Assembly: GCA_963921825.1 (NCBI GenBank)
Contig: OY997593.1
Coordinates: forward strand, 67,688,039 to 67,752,038
Length of the DNA stretch: 64,000 nucleotides
DNA from: Erodium maritimum
Taxonomy: Eukaryota > Streptophyta > Magnoliopsida > Geraniales > Geraniaceae
Direction of reading: 5' to 3'
Both the position numbers and the translations under genes were made by a program. A model generated the notes under the pieces. That model was not told the origin of the DNA, made no database searches, and saw only the letters and a program-made list of their open reading frames with translations. Within the stretch, counting starts at the first letter, position 1. The number at the start of each line of letters is the position of its first letter. Positions 32,001-42,144 of the stretch are shown here, piece by piece.

Positions 32001-32126
32001 GCACCTCTGACTGAGCCGACATTGGAACAATTGATCTTCTGTTAGTTCTGTTTCCAATCGTGGATAGTCCTGAGGTGGTTCCGAGGGAGTCGCACTTGGA
32101 ACAGACTGAGAGGTACTAGCTGCCAT
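29014..32126 (-). pseudogene. VANC-like DUF1985 + Ulp1-like gene, with premature stops
   Basis: Five minus-strand exons join in frame: 31317-32126, 31070-31225, 29847-30974, 29248-29732, 29014-29164 (910 codons). ATG is at 32124-32126. Exon 1 carries a DUF1985-type domain (GPFGRFTNIPKKW, GRPIRLTLKDFALITGLNCS, LAQLLFVADAL), finished by GFLPVLT-ILAFECMP across the splice. Exon 3 is long, acidic and helical, with a basic nuclear-type signal SSRKRKRVREV. Exons 4-5 form a C48/Ulp1-like domain (WILLEVDLAGRNINVYDN). In-frame stops are TAG 31347-31349, TAG 29634-29636, TGA 29622-29624 and TGA 29529-29531. Arabidopsis VANC proteins of VANDAL MULEs have DUF1985, bind short motifs of their own family and remove silencing; by analogy this should be the motif-reading factor. 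Confidence 0.7.
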
Positions 32127-32213
32127 TGTCTGAACACGTACTACTACAATTCATCAGTACATGAAAATATGTACAGAAATGCAAATATCCACATGAACAA
32201 ACAGTGTAACTGC

Positions 32214-32294
32214 CCGTGCGGGTAGCATAACCAGCCGCACGGCTAACAGAGGCGTCATACACTAAATAACATTCTAACCGTGCGGGATCTGAAT
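32214..32294. repeat. CCGTGCGG/CCGCACGG motif cluster 9
   Basis: Exact copies start at 32214, 32235 and 32278; another occurs at 32687. It lies just upstream of the VANC-like start codon. Confidence 0.8.
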
Positions 32295-32345
32295 GTTCCC
32301 GCGCGATTTTAAACCGCGCATGACAGCTGTCCTCCAAATTAGAAA

Positions 32346-32905
32346 ATGCCGTCGTTTTCAGGCCAAGCGCGAGTTCGCGACACCGAAAACGACGTCGTTC
32401 CTTTCTCCCCACGCGGTTTATTCACAACTCGAGGGCCCAAAACGCCGTCGTTTTCAAGTCCCGCGCGAGTTAGCTCGGTGAAAACGACGTCGTGCTTTTG
32501 TCCCCGCGCGATGTTCACTACGACGCGCTTTTTACAGAGTTCCACCCCGTGCAGGTGTTCTCTTTCTGTATCCCAAAACGCCGTCGTTTCTTAGGCCCCG
32601 CCCGAGTCCACATCGTTCACATATCGATGGCCCAAAACTGCGTCGTTTCAACTACCCGTGCGAGAGGTGAACAGACCTACTCCATCCCGTGCGGTATACA
32701 CACCTACTCCCTCCCGTTCGGGTGAACATCGTGTTGTCGACCACCAAAACGCAACCGTTTCAGGTATGCCGCGCGGGACATAAGCCTCCGCGCGGGTTAC
32801 TGGTCCACAGTGAAACCCTTGCCTTCTTCTCCAAGGGTCAACACCAGTCGTGCGGGTTTAGGTCATCGTGCGGGGGACAGCAAAGGCCCCAAACTCACGG
32901 CGTTT
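32346..32905. repeat. Dispersed AAAACGNCGTCGTTTT-like motif in the right arm
   Basis: About eight copies of GCCGTCGTTTT, GACGTCGT or AACGCCGTCGT (near 32347, 32388, 32438, 32481, 32576, 32638, 32748, 32897) in 560 bases, intermixed with degenerate CCG-dyads. Non-coding, upstream of the VANC-like gene and inside the right MULE arm. Confidence 0.6.
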
Positions 32906-33320
32906 GCCTCACCAAACACCGTCGATTGGGCAACCCAGCACCGCCGATTTCTACTCCCTAGGGTTTCCATTTACTAATTCTACCCTAAATCTTACTTACA
33001 CTGCAATGAAATCGTACCTGGGAAGAAGTCGTTGTTGTGGATCTTACTCGCGACGGAGAAATTGCCGGCGTCGTTGACGGTTGCTCGGATTTGCAGAGAG
33101 AGAGAGAGCGGTTTGATTTGATGAGTTTGAATGAAGTGAGCGAGAGGGGAAGGAGTGGAGGGAAGTGAAGGGTCAGCCAGAGGGTATTTCAGTCCTTTCA
33201 TCGTTTTTTTGGTCAAACGCGGTCAAACTGGATCAAATGAAGGAAAAGTCAAAAATGGCAAAAGACGGAGGCTACCCCTCAAAATATATATTGGCATAAG
33301 GTCTTTTGGATAAATCCTCC

Positions 33321-33329
33321 CCTTCTGGG
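33321..33329. repeat. Right 9-bp target duplication of the giant MULE
   Basis: CCTTCTGGG directly follows the element end AAATCCTCC, identical to 14131-14139. Confidence 0.85.
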
Positions 33330-33715
33330 TTCAGGAGGGTTCTTGAAACACTTTGCTTCCTTCACCATTGTAGAAAAAAACAAAACAAAAAGGACTTCAA
33401 TCAAAATATTGAAGCTTCTTTTAGTGTGAAAATGAATAATTTAGAGGATGTAAAAAGTTGAGATATTTTGAAGGATTCCTGGTCTTATTTTTGGAATTGA
33501 AATGTATATATGAGAATTGATTTTAAGAACAGTTATCTTTCACAACATTGAAATTCTGTAAAGATCTTATATAAATTTTTATATATTCATAGGATAATTA
33601 ATATTGTTTTACTGAATATATTTAATCCTGAGATAAAATAGATTTTAAACCAGTTTGTTGCGATTTGAGTTGAATATATAAATAAATACATTAAAAAAAT
33701 TCAATCAAATATATT
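33330..33715. other. Displaced upstream flank of the fibrillin gene
   Basis: Before the MULE arrived, this AT-rich stretch lay directly upstream of the minus-strand fibrillin gene (junction near 14131). It may therefore hold that gene's original promoter. No motif could be assigned. Confidence 0.45.
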
Positions 33716-34497
33716 CAAAATTCAAACAACTAAAGTACAACAAATACAATAGAAATTAAATTGATTTGTAGTCTCTTCTTGTATGTGTTCAATAAGATCA
33801 ACTATAAGTTGTCGGTGAATACTATTACTTTTCAGGTATTCAAACGGAAACGTATTATTGGTAAGATAAGGGGCCTCCGTGGTGCCATCGTTATGGTGGT
33901 GACAAATCAGGTATGTCCGAGTGTTCCTCGTCATAAGAGTCTTTAGTTTCTCTTTCATATCTGACACGTTCCTCCTCTAAAATCATATTGTGTAGAATGA
34001 TACAAGTGGGAGGATGTCGGACAATGTAGACCTGTCCCAGATACGAGCCAGTCGGGAAAATATGTGCCACCGTGCTCAAGGAACTCCAAAAGTTCGTTCA
34101 GCATCCTTCCTAGTGTCTTCCTGGACTTTGGGAAACAGTTTGTATTTGCTTTTGACAGGATGACGAATCGTTTTCATAAACCGACTCCAATTTAGGTAGA
34201 TGCTATCAACCAAATAATAAGGTCGCTTTGCTTGTATCGATTCCTTTTGATCTCGTACTCAACCTCATAGTCACAGACGAATTTTTTATTCGAATAAGTA
34301 TCCATAGTTGAGCACGATGATGTCGTAGTTTGAGCCAACAACACCAAAATACATATGCTAGATCCATAAATCCTGGGACGCTACAACTTCTAGCATTATC
34401 GTTGGACCGCTATATTGATCTCCCCATCCGAAGGTCCCTTACAACTCGGTTGGATAGTTCTTCCATCTCAATGCATGCAGTTAATACTTTCAAGTGA

Positions 34498-35091
34498 TGT
34501 AAAAATCCCTGCCTGAAAACGCCTAGGCCCCGCCTAGGCGCTGAAATGGGCTCTGTCGATCGATTTATCCTCCCATAGCGCTCTAGGCCGTTTGGGGGGG
34601 GGGGACCGACCCGACCGATTAATCGCCGCCTGACCGATTAATTGACCGGGTCGGTCAGGCGTCGATTCGAATTCGTAATTAAAAAAAACAGTTTCTAATC
34701 TTTTTCAAACTAAGTGATACCTTAAAATTATGCTAGTTTAGTTGGTAAAGGACATTTTGTTCAAATGCTATATCTTGAGTTTGATTTACACTATTAATCT
34801 TTTTTGTTTATTACTTTCTAAACATATAAAGTGTACAAATCTGTGCTAATTGAGTTGATAGAATTATATTTATTGATCTTCTTTTAAGAATGGTATGATA
34901 TTTTTAGTTTAATAGAATATTTATGCTTTTTAAATATATTTAATGTTTGATATTATTAATATTTTTATATAATATAATATAAATTTGATAATATATAATA
35001 AAAATAATAAAATAATAATCTGATTAATCCCCGTCTAGCGCCTAGGATCCTTTCCGCCCGATTAGCGCCTAACGTTTTTTACAACCTTTCC
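34498..35091. mobile_element. hAT-like non-autonomous element with GCCTAGGCGC ends
   Basis: The left end TGTAAAAATCCC followed by CGCCTAGGCCCCGCC faces the right end, which in reverse complement reads TGTAAAAAACGTTAGGCGC. It is AT-rich inside, about 594 bp, with no coding frame. The target duplication is unclear, so the superfamily is tentative. Confidence 0.4.
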
Positions 35092-35122
35092 AATCATACC
35101 CACGTTTGTATCATAATTCTAA

Positions 35123-35614
35123 GGGAAAAATCTGGGTCCTAACCTTCTTGAACGTTTTGTTTTGACGTCCTAACCCAGACCAACGTTTCGTTACAGTTCC
35201 ATACACGAAAAGTTGGAACTTTTACAAAACCTGATATGAACCGTTCAAATTAACGATTTGGTTAACATAGGAAGTGAAAAGTCGAAACTACAACTCCATT
35301 CACGTTAACCTTTCAGCTCCCCATGCCCGTTAAACATGCAATAAGAACACTTAGTATACATATCCAACAATTTTTCAACACTGAATTTCAAAATAATGCA
35401 TTACTTTGGGAAAGAGGAGCTGAAAGGTTAACGTGAATGGAATTGTAGTTTCGACTTTTCACTTCCTATGTTAACGAAATCGTTAATTTGAACGGTTCAT
35501 ATCAGATTTTGTAAAAGTTCCAACCTTTCGTGTATGGAACTGTAACGAAACGTTGGTCTGAGTTAGGACGTCAAAACGAATCGTTCAAGAAGGTTAGGAA
35601 CCAGAGTCATCCCC
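35123..35614. mobile_element. Foldback MITE with ~200-bp inverted arms
   Basis: The arms 35123-35320 and about 35410-35614 are near-perfect inverted copies (for example CTAACCTTCTTGAACG against CGTTCAAGAAGGTTAG). It starts with GGG, ends with CCC and is flanked by AATTCTAA at 35115-35122 and 35615-35622 (8 bp). It lies within the dead Harbinger transposase. Confidence 0.8.
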
Positions 35615-35990
35615 AATTCTAACAATCGTGTCAAGTCCTCCACATTAGGATTTCTCTCATATTCCTCAATGATACATCAATAACGGTCTTGTAAAACCGC
35701 CACAAACATATCAGTATGGTGCTTGCACCCATTTAGAGTACTTCGTCCAAAGAATCTGCCAAGCACATGTACGCTAACATTCGTATTGTGGGTGTGTATT
35801 TTTGTTGCTTAGAACAACGGGGCCGCTTGAATGCGACATACTTTTGAACGAAGAAATTGTCATACGCCCCAACTACTTTCGTCACCCGAGTGAACAGGTG
35901 TCTGCTCATCCAAAACTTACGCTTAGAGACCTCGGGGCTGTTAATAAGCTCGGTAATAAAATAATCACACATTAATCATGCGTGACCATC

Positions 35991-36749
35991 AACACGACCT
36001 CTACTCACCTCTCTTTAGTACGAGCAGTTTGGTTTGTACATCATGAAAACCAAACATGTTAAGGATCATAGACACTATCAAGACATGATTTTTCTATGTA
36101 TTTTTTGTTTTGTTTACTTTGTTGCGCAGAATATGACTATGTAACCTGGTCCGGAGCATGTAAGAACACTAGTAGGATCATCGTTGCATAGCTATAAGCC
36201 ACAGGAGGACACACTCTTTTGAAGCTCATTGAATAGTTCGTGGCCACGCAGGTTGTAGGATTCCCATACGTTCCTAGCGCACGCACTCCGGCGAACGTGT
36301 TATCCCAGGCCATACCGTCTCTTGGCAGTTGTTGACTAGGGTGAATGATTTGGTACCTTCAGACACCCCCTGGATAAACAATGAAGATGGAGAGCATTTG
36401 AGTGCAGAGCCTCTTCTTGGTTTGGGTTATGGAGTTTTAATGCAGAGAAAGCGTGTAAAGGAGGAGTTTGAATCTGCAATGGCATAAAAAAGCTTCCCTG
36501 TTCGCAGACATGAACTGAACCTCTGTTTTATTGCTGGCTTCGGATAGTAGAGTTCAATCTGAAACATGGGTTTTTTTGTTGACAACAAGAAAAATGTAGA
36601 ACAAAGTGAAATGAACAAACAAATACTGAATCTCTCTCCCAAATACTCCTAAGTACAGTTTGTCTAAGCCTTGTAATCTTAGGTTGTAACGGCTCAAAGA
36701 TCCTGTTGTGTCTTGGTTTGGTAGCAAAATTGGGATGATGAACCGGGAA
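35991..36749. other. Intergenic DNA
   Basis: No gene recognised. The part below 36750 should be the 3' untranslated region of the RETICULATA-related gene. Confidence 0.5.
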
Positions 36750-39700
36750 CTAGGCTGAACTTGTAGCCACCTTCCTCCTGACAACCCTCTTCTTCCTTGG
36801 CTTAGGGGCTGGTGCTTCCCCGTCAGCAACCTTGTCAGTGCTACCTTGTCCAGAGACAACAGACTTCTTTGATATGAACCATTTTGATGGAGACTCGATA
36901 GAGCTCTTGACATAACCTGACTGATATATCGGGTCTGCTTCCACCCCCAGCCATGCCAGCCTAGATTTTTCTCCTAATTGAACATTCAAAATCCTGCAAA
37001 GAAACCCAGAATAAGAGTTGCAGAATAGCAGGGACTTCCACATAAAAACTCTCTTTTCTCTAGACATATATTTCAAAACTAAACCAGCTGAAGCATGTTC
37101 ATCATCTTCCAAGCATGTTAGCGTTTCAAAAACTTGGCATAGCTCTTTTTCACCAGAAAATGACAAAGAAGCCCTTGACCTTGACATCAAAATTTACTTT
37201 ATAAATACAAAAACATTTTGATTAGATGTAGAAAACGGTTGAGTAAAAAGACTCCTTAAAAGATAAAACTATTTAAAAAGCTGATAAAATGGTATTTTTT
37301 TGAGATTACGGCCAAGGGCATTTTCGTATTTTTTCTTGGCAAAAATGAGTTGTGTGATTTCTTTTTTGAAAGTTTAGGTATCTGCAATTAACCCTTTAAA
37401 TTACATAAGAAGTCATGTAGGATGAGAACGAGAGATCCAACCTCAAAGCTGTGCTAAAAAACAACCCCACTCCAATGACATCAAAATGGTTCATCATTGT
37501 TCTATCAAATCCACATAAAAGCTGATAGCGCAGGTTGGCATAGAACCCAAGAAAAGAGCCATAGCAAAGTGCGTTACTGCTAACAGTTGGGGTTGTCACA
37601 GATAACCTACAAACCAATTGAACAATTGCTGCTTATCAGAATTGAGACGACCAATGACCAGAAACATTTATGATTTATCTTCCAAATTTGGATTACCTTT
37701 CTTTCTTTTTACCAGCAATAAGATTAGTCAAACCACCCTGCAAAGCCCCGGCTCCAAGACCAACCATACACAACTCTGCAGTCTTGAAGATGAAGGACTG
37801 AACTCTCTTTTGCATGTCGAATTCTCTTAACGGGTAACTCTTTTCGAAGATGTTGTTTGGAAGCTTCTGTAGTGTGTTTTGCAAATCAAACTGGAACGTG
37901 TTTCCATATGATCTACAAGGCGCTAGTGACCAAGAAGTAAATGTGTTGCATGCATATACAGTAGCAACATTAATGAGTGCCAAACCCCATTCCTCCTTTA
38001 TCCTATAATCACAGTGAGGTAATAACCCATCAGATCAAACATCAAAACTTTGTTCTTTTTGATAGAAGAAATGATTACCTTTCCTTGCGAGTTTTGAACT
38101 CCCACCATACAGAACATCCAATTGTAGCAGCCTGTTCTATAAGAAATTTATACAGGAATGCAGGATCTGCAATCATCCTGCATAAAACAAAAGTATAATG
38201 AAGGTTAGTTTTTGAATTTTACAATTTTTATGTTTTTACGAACCAATGGCAGGGTTTTGATAATTTGATTGTCAGTGAGGGGTGTTTTGGACTTTTACAT
38301 TTTGTTGGATGGAAAATTAACGCGTCGAGTACAGTGCAAAAATTGGATGTTAGGGTACCAACCAAGCGAATTTTATAGTTAAGGATAGTTAAGTGAAAAA
38401 CACACATACATAAGTGTAATTTTCCCTAAACTTTTCACCCTTAAAATACAGTGTTACTAGGAAAGAATGTGACTAGCCAGAGGACATGGCTACATTGATT
38501 TTGTCACAGACATGGCCACATTTTCACTCTTAAAATACAGAGTTTTTAGAACCTTTGACCTTGTCACATTTCTCACTTAACTACATTGATTTTTAAACTC
38601 TCACTTTACTCTATTTTGGTAATAAATGACAAAAATATACTACAACAATTTAGGAATACCAGGCCTAATTTACTGTACCAAAATTAATCAAGGGTATTTT
38701 TACCATTTATTACTAAAATAGAGTAAAGTGAGAAAATTTGAAGTTTAGTGTAGTTGGGTGAGATATTTTAAAAGCCATTGTAGTTAAGTAAGAAAGATGA
38801 TAAGGTTAGTGTACTTTTATGAGATTATCCCTAAAATAGTGAAATCAACACACTATGTCATTGAACTACAGTTTCAGCAGGATATCAATGTTTAGCACTC
38901 AACTGTGAATGCAATAATATGATCAGATTGTATCATGGAGGCAACAAAATAGCTGCTCCCGGCATATACTTCTATCGCTTCAATTGCGTATCTTCACAAT
39001 ATCAATTACTAGCTTGACAAATAGGTATGTTCTAGATCCTTGAAAAATAGTGTACACAACAATATCCATAAGAATTAGATTACAAGTGTTTCATTTTTGT
39101 CTTAGCTTAAGATTTTAATCATGCAATAGTGAGCTTATTCCAAAGGGGAGCTAATGCTACTCTTCACACAAAGAAATTACATAACTTTTGAGCACAGCAG
39201 CAGAAAGTTGAATAGTCTACTTCATACATTGGGCAGCAAGAATCCAGAGGAAATGGATTTAGAAGAGTTTTTAAATGAACACAACCGAAGATTTCGGAAA
39301 ATATAAGGGTTTTATCTTTGAGCGGAATGCAAATTCAAAACCAGAACACATTGACAGGATAGGCTCTTAAAATTACCTGCCAATAAACTCTCTAGATAAG
39401 GCTTGAGGAAGCGCTCTTGAAATGAACCTAGTGGTAGTAGGTCTAGCATTGATTGCTAGGTATCTTAACATTTGAGCTGAACTGACCAAACCCTGAAGGC
39501 AGAGTATTCAGTCAGAGTCCAACTTTCCTCAACAAAAAGTAAATATAAACAGCGATTAAGTATACCATTTCATAAGCTTGTCGAAAACCTGCAGGCAAAT
39601 CCAGCATTGATTTCTGCCACTCATACAACACCGTATCTACAAATTTCCGATCAAAGAGCTGGCAAGAAGAAGAAATGATGGTCAAGTAAAAAGGAAGTTC

Positions 39701-41646
39701 AAAATAAAATAAAAAGGACTTGATGCAGTCGCTAATAAAATCAAGATAAATGCATTAATGCTAGTTTGTAAAACCATGCGATATCAAACCTCTTTAAGAA
39801 ATTTCCGTCTCCGAAATAGGCCGCCCTCATCTCCCTCGTCACCATCTTCAAAATCATCATAGTAATCGTCATCATCACCATCATCATCACCTCCATCACC
39901 ACCACCATAGCTGACTATCTTTCCAATATCACCACCACCTCCCCCAGTTGCAAGCTGTAAGTATAAAAGTATTAACTACTTCACCCAACGGTGGAACCTG
40001 GACTCAAAGATGACAAGATCCAGTAAACTAATTACATAGCAGCAAAACCATGAGCTCAAGTACATAAACCTTCATCAACAGTCATATAATAAGTGCAAAG
40101 GAATAAGGTAGAGAAAATTAAGGATGCCCCTAAAATGCCTGTATTACAAAAGTTTCAAAAAAAAGAAGATGAAAATAATCCTATACTTTAACCAGAATCC
40201 GAAACAACGGAACAATCTGTCCTATATTTAGCTTCATAGTCAGTTGTCTGAGTTGGGATTCATACTTATTGGATTTTGACCAACGAGGTAGTCCAGTGAT
40301 GAGTTACATTATTAACAAGTCATCAAAAGTTTGTCCCGGAGACAGTAGGCACAGACTTTGGTTCCAAGCATTATAATTTATAAGACTACATTGGTAAACC
40401 TAAATATCCATGGATCCGCTTTGGCAACTCATTTCACTCTTTGTATAGGAGAAACTTTTGTGAGTCATAGCAACACATCTTGAGAACTTAAATATGGAAA
40501 GCTACTTACCTAGAAGGATAGTAGCTTCACCCCTCTAAATGAAGAACCTGTGAATGGCACTTGAGGCTTGCATACATAGGCAAACTAGCACTTCTTATTC
40601 TTTACTAGCGTGAAGTACAGTATCTCAACTATATTCCACACTCTTAGTAAAGGCGGAGACCTATACGGCCATAGTGACACAAAAAGAGAGCTTATGTGTG
40701 TATAGTCAATAGAACTCCTCAACTATATCCCGGCACTCATGTGTAAGTGTAACATCAATTATGAGTACCAAACAATTAATACGTTTATATCTAAATTAGT
40801 TAAACAATTCCTTCCTCACTATAAAAAAAGGCACCATCAGATTTACAGAAATTCTCTAGCAATTTACTCTCTTTTACAGGACCCTTTGATCAATGTTTTC
40901 TCTTATTCTTCTTACAGTTTTCTGCATAATTTGCCAACCAAAACTGAAGCAATAAACTTTGAGCTAAAACCCCTTTACCAGAAACTTGACTGAGTAGAAA
41001 TGAAAAGAAATTCACAAACCACTAATGACAAGTTCACAGCTCTTCAAACTTCCATTCAAGTTATGAAAAAAAATCACCTGGAAAAACATATTGTTTCTTC
41101 CACCAACTGAATTTCAATTTATTAACTTCATTTTACCATCGATTTCATAACTACAACTAAAATGACTCAAAACATTTCGTTTTCTGTAAATTCCCAGGCT
41201 TTCCTAGCTACCAAACATCAATTTTGAAGAATGCCCAGATCAAATTTCTCAATCAAAAACCGAAAACAAACCTCGGGGCCGGGTTTAGCTTGCTTCTGAG
41301 ACAAATCCAGCTTCCCCTTCTCCAAAGTAACCGCCCCAAACGAACCGAAGTCTTTCCCTTTCTTCATGACCGGACCATACTGCGAAGAAGCAGACGACGA
41401 AGCCGATTCAAAAGAATTCGACGTCCCTTCCGACGCCAGCAAGCACCGCTCCAAAGAAGCGACAGAGTCGTCACCAGCCACGGACGAAGAAGAAGCCGAA
41501 CACTTGAGCAGTACAACTCGCCGGAGCTTCCGAGAAACCGGACGGACGGCGAGTGGGATTGGACCCAGATTCTGTACCGAGGGGTGGCGGGTCTGGGTGT
41601 TGATGGGCATCATCGCCGGCGACGCCTGGAAAAATGCGTGAGCCAT
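36750..41646 (-). CDS. RETICULATA-RELATED 3/4-like protein (DUF3411), chloroplastic
   Basis: DUF3411 proteins are plastid envelope membrane proteins linked to leaf mesophyll development. Eight exons join in frame: 41272-41646, 39790-39954, 39566-39658, 39377-39492, 38079-38177, 37697-38002, 37442-37606, 36750-36993 (520 residues). The N-terminus (MAHAFFQASPAMMPINTQTR...) is a likely transit peptide. An acidic run (DDDGDDDDYYDDFEDGDEGDE) in exon 2 precedes the DUF3411 core: LPAGFRQAYEMGLVSSAQML, ARPTTTRFISRALPQ, LIEQAATIGCSVWWE, LAPCRSYGNTFQFDLQ, LPNNIFEKSYPLREFD. The C-terminus is basic (PKPRKKRVVRRK). ATG is at 41644-41646. All borders are GT-AG and no break was seen. It matches RER4 (At5g12470)-type sequence; RER3 is the alternative. 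Confidence 0.9.
38555..38806. mobile_element. MITE-like inverted repeat in a RER intron
   Basis: The left arm CACTTTACTCTATTTTGGTA (about 38599) mirrors the right arm TACTAAAATAGAGTAAAGTG (about 38711), and outer parts (CTTAACTACATTG / CATTGTAGTTAAG) also pair. About 250 bp, AT-rich, in intron 4. Confidence 0.6.
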
Positions 41647-42144
41647 TTCTTCGAAATTTTCTCCCTTTCTGGCAAGGTGTGTGCTTGGCTACCGAGAAAT
41701 CCTCAGAAAATGCTCATGGGTTTGGTTTCTCTCTCTGGGGAGAGGGTGATTTGTAGAGAGAGAAAGAGAGATTGAAGATTTGGAGCAATAGGGGTTTTGT
41801 AGTAGGAGGAGACACAACGCAATCCGTTTAGCGAGAGCGATTTTTGAGTCCACCAGGTGAGTCGACTCGTTTGAGTCGAACCGGCCGGCCCCGGCTGAGT
41901 TGGATCACCGGCGAGTGTGGTGGGTCCACTCCCTTGCTTACTTGGCTGCTCATCTAACCGTTCATCTGTGGGTCTAATTATACAACGAATTTACCTATTT
42001 ACCCTCAATAATTGTAGCTAATAACTCTCGAAATATATTATATTAAAATCTGGATGCCTTTTATGCAATTTTGCATTTTTAATACTAAATAGATAAGAAA
42101 AAAAAAACATTTTTTTGGTCTCTCTGTTCTGTAGGAGACGAAGA
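41647..42144. promoter_or_regulatory. Shared divergent promoter region (RER gene / RBL10)
   Basis: 498 bp separate the start codons of two divergent genes for plastid membrane proteins. It includes CT-rich and GA-rich stretches (about 41660-41780), typical of plant 5' untranslated regions. No defined box was assigned; regulation in common is inference. Confidence 0.5.

Larger units (their letters stand above)
14140..33320. mobile_element. Giant Mutator-like element (MULE) with cargo genes
   Basis: Both ends share a terminal block when one is reverse-complemented: GGACCAATTT...CTTATGCCAATAT at the left and GGAGGATTTAT...CTTATGCCAATAT at the right, followed by ATTTTGA in both. A perfect 9-bp duplication flanks it. 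It spans 19,181 bp, of which 5.2 kb is nested LTR sequence; the rest (about 14 kb) is large for a MULE. Inside are a MULE transposase, several small-protein genes, a DUF1985/Ulp1-like gene and dozens of CCGTGCGG/CCGCACGG motifs in non-coding parts. The gene order (transposase near the left end, DUF1985 gene reading inward from the right end) recalls VANDAL and Kaonashi-type MULEs. Coding breaks suggest this copy no longer moves by itself. Confidence 0.85.
33720..35990 (-). pseudogene. PIF/Harbinger transposase remnant
   Basis: Minus-strand pieces read in the usual order. The N-terminal helical part (FWMSRHLFTRVTKVVGAYDN ... IRMLAYMCLADSLDEVL) is at 35733-35960. The middle DDE part (LHALRWKNYPTEL, then ASQDLWI, FGVVGSNYDI) is at about 34300-34500, YYLVDSIYLNWSRFMKTI at about 34185-34240, and the end (TCIILHNMILEEE) at about 33960-34000. 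Several stops and frameshifts interrupt it. Between the N-terminal and middle parts two other elements are inserted (34498-35091 and 35123-35614). A dead element. Confidence 0.75.
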
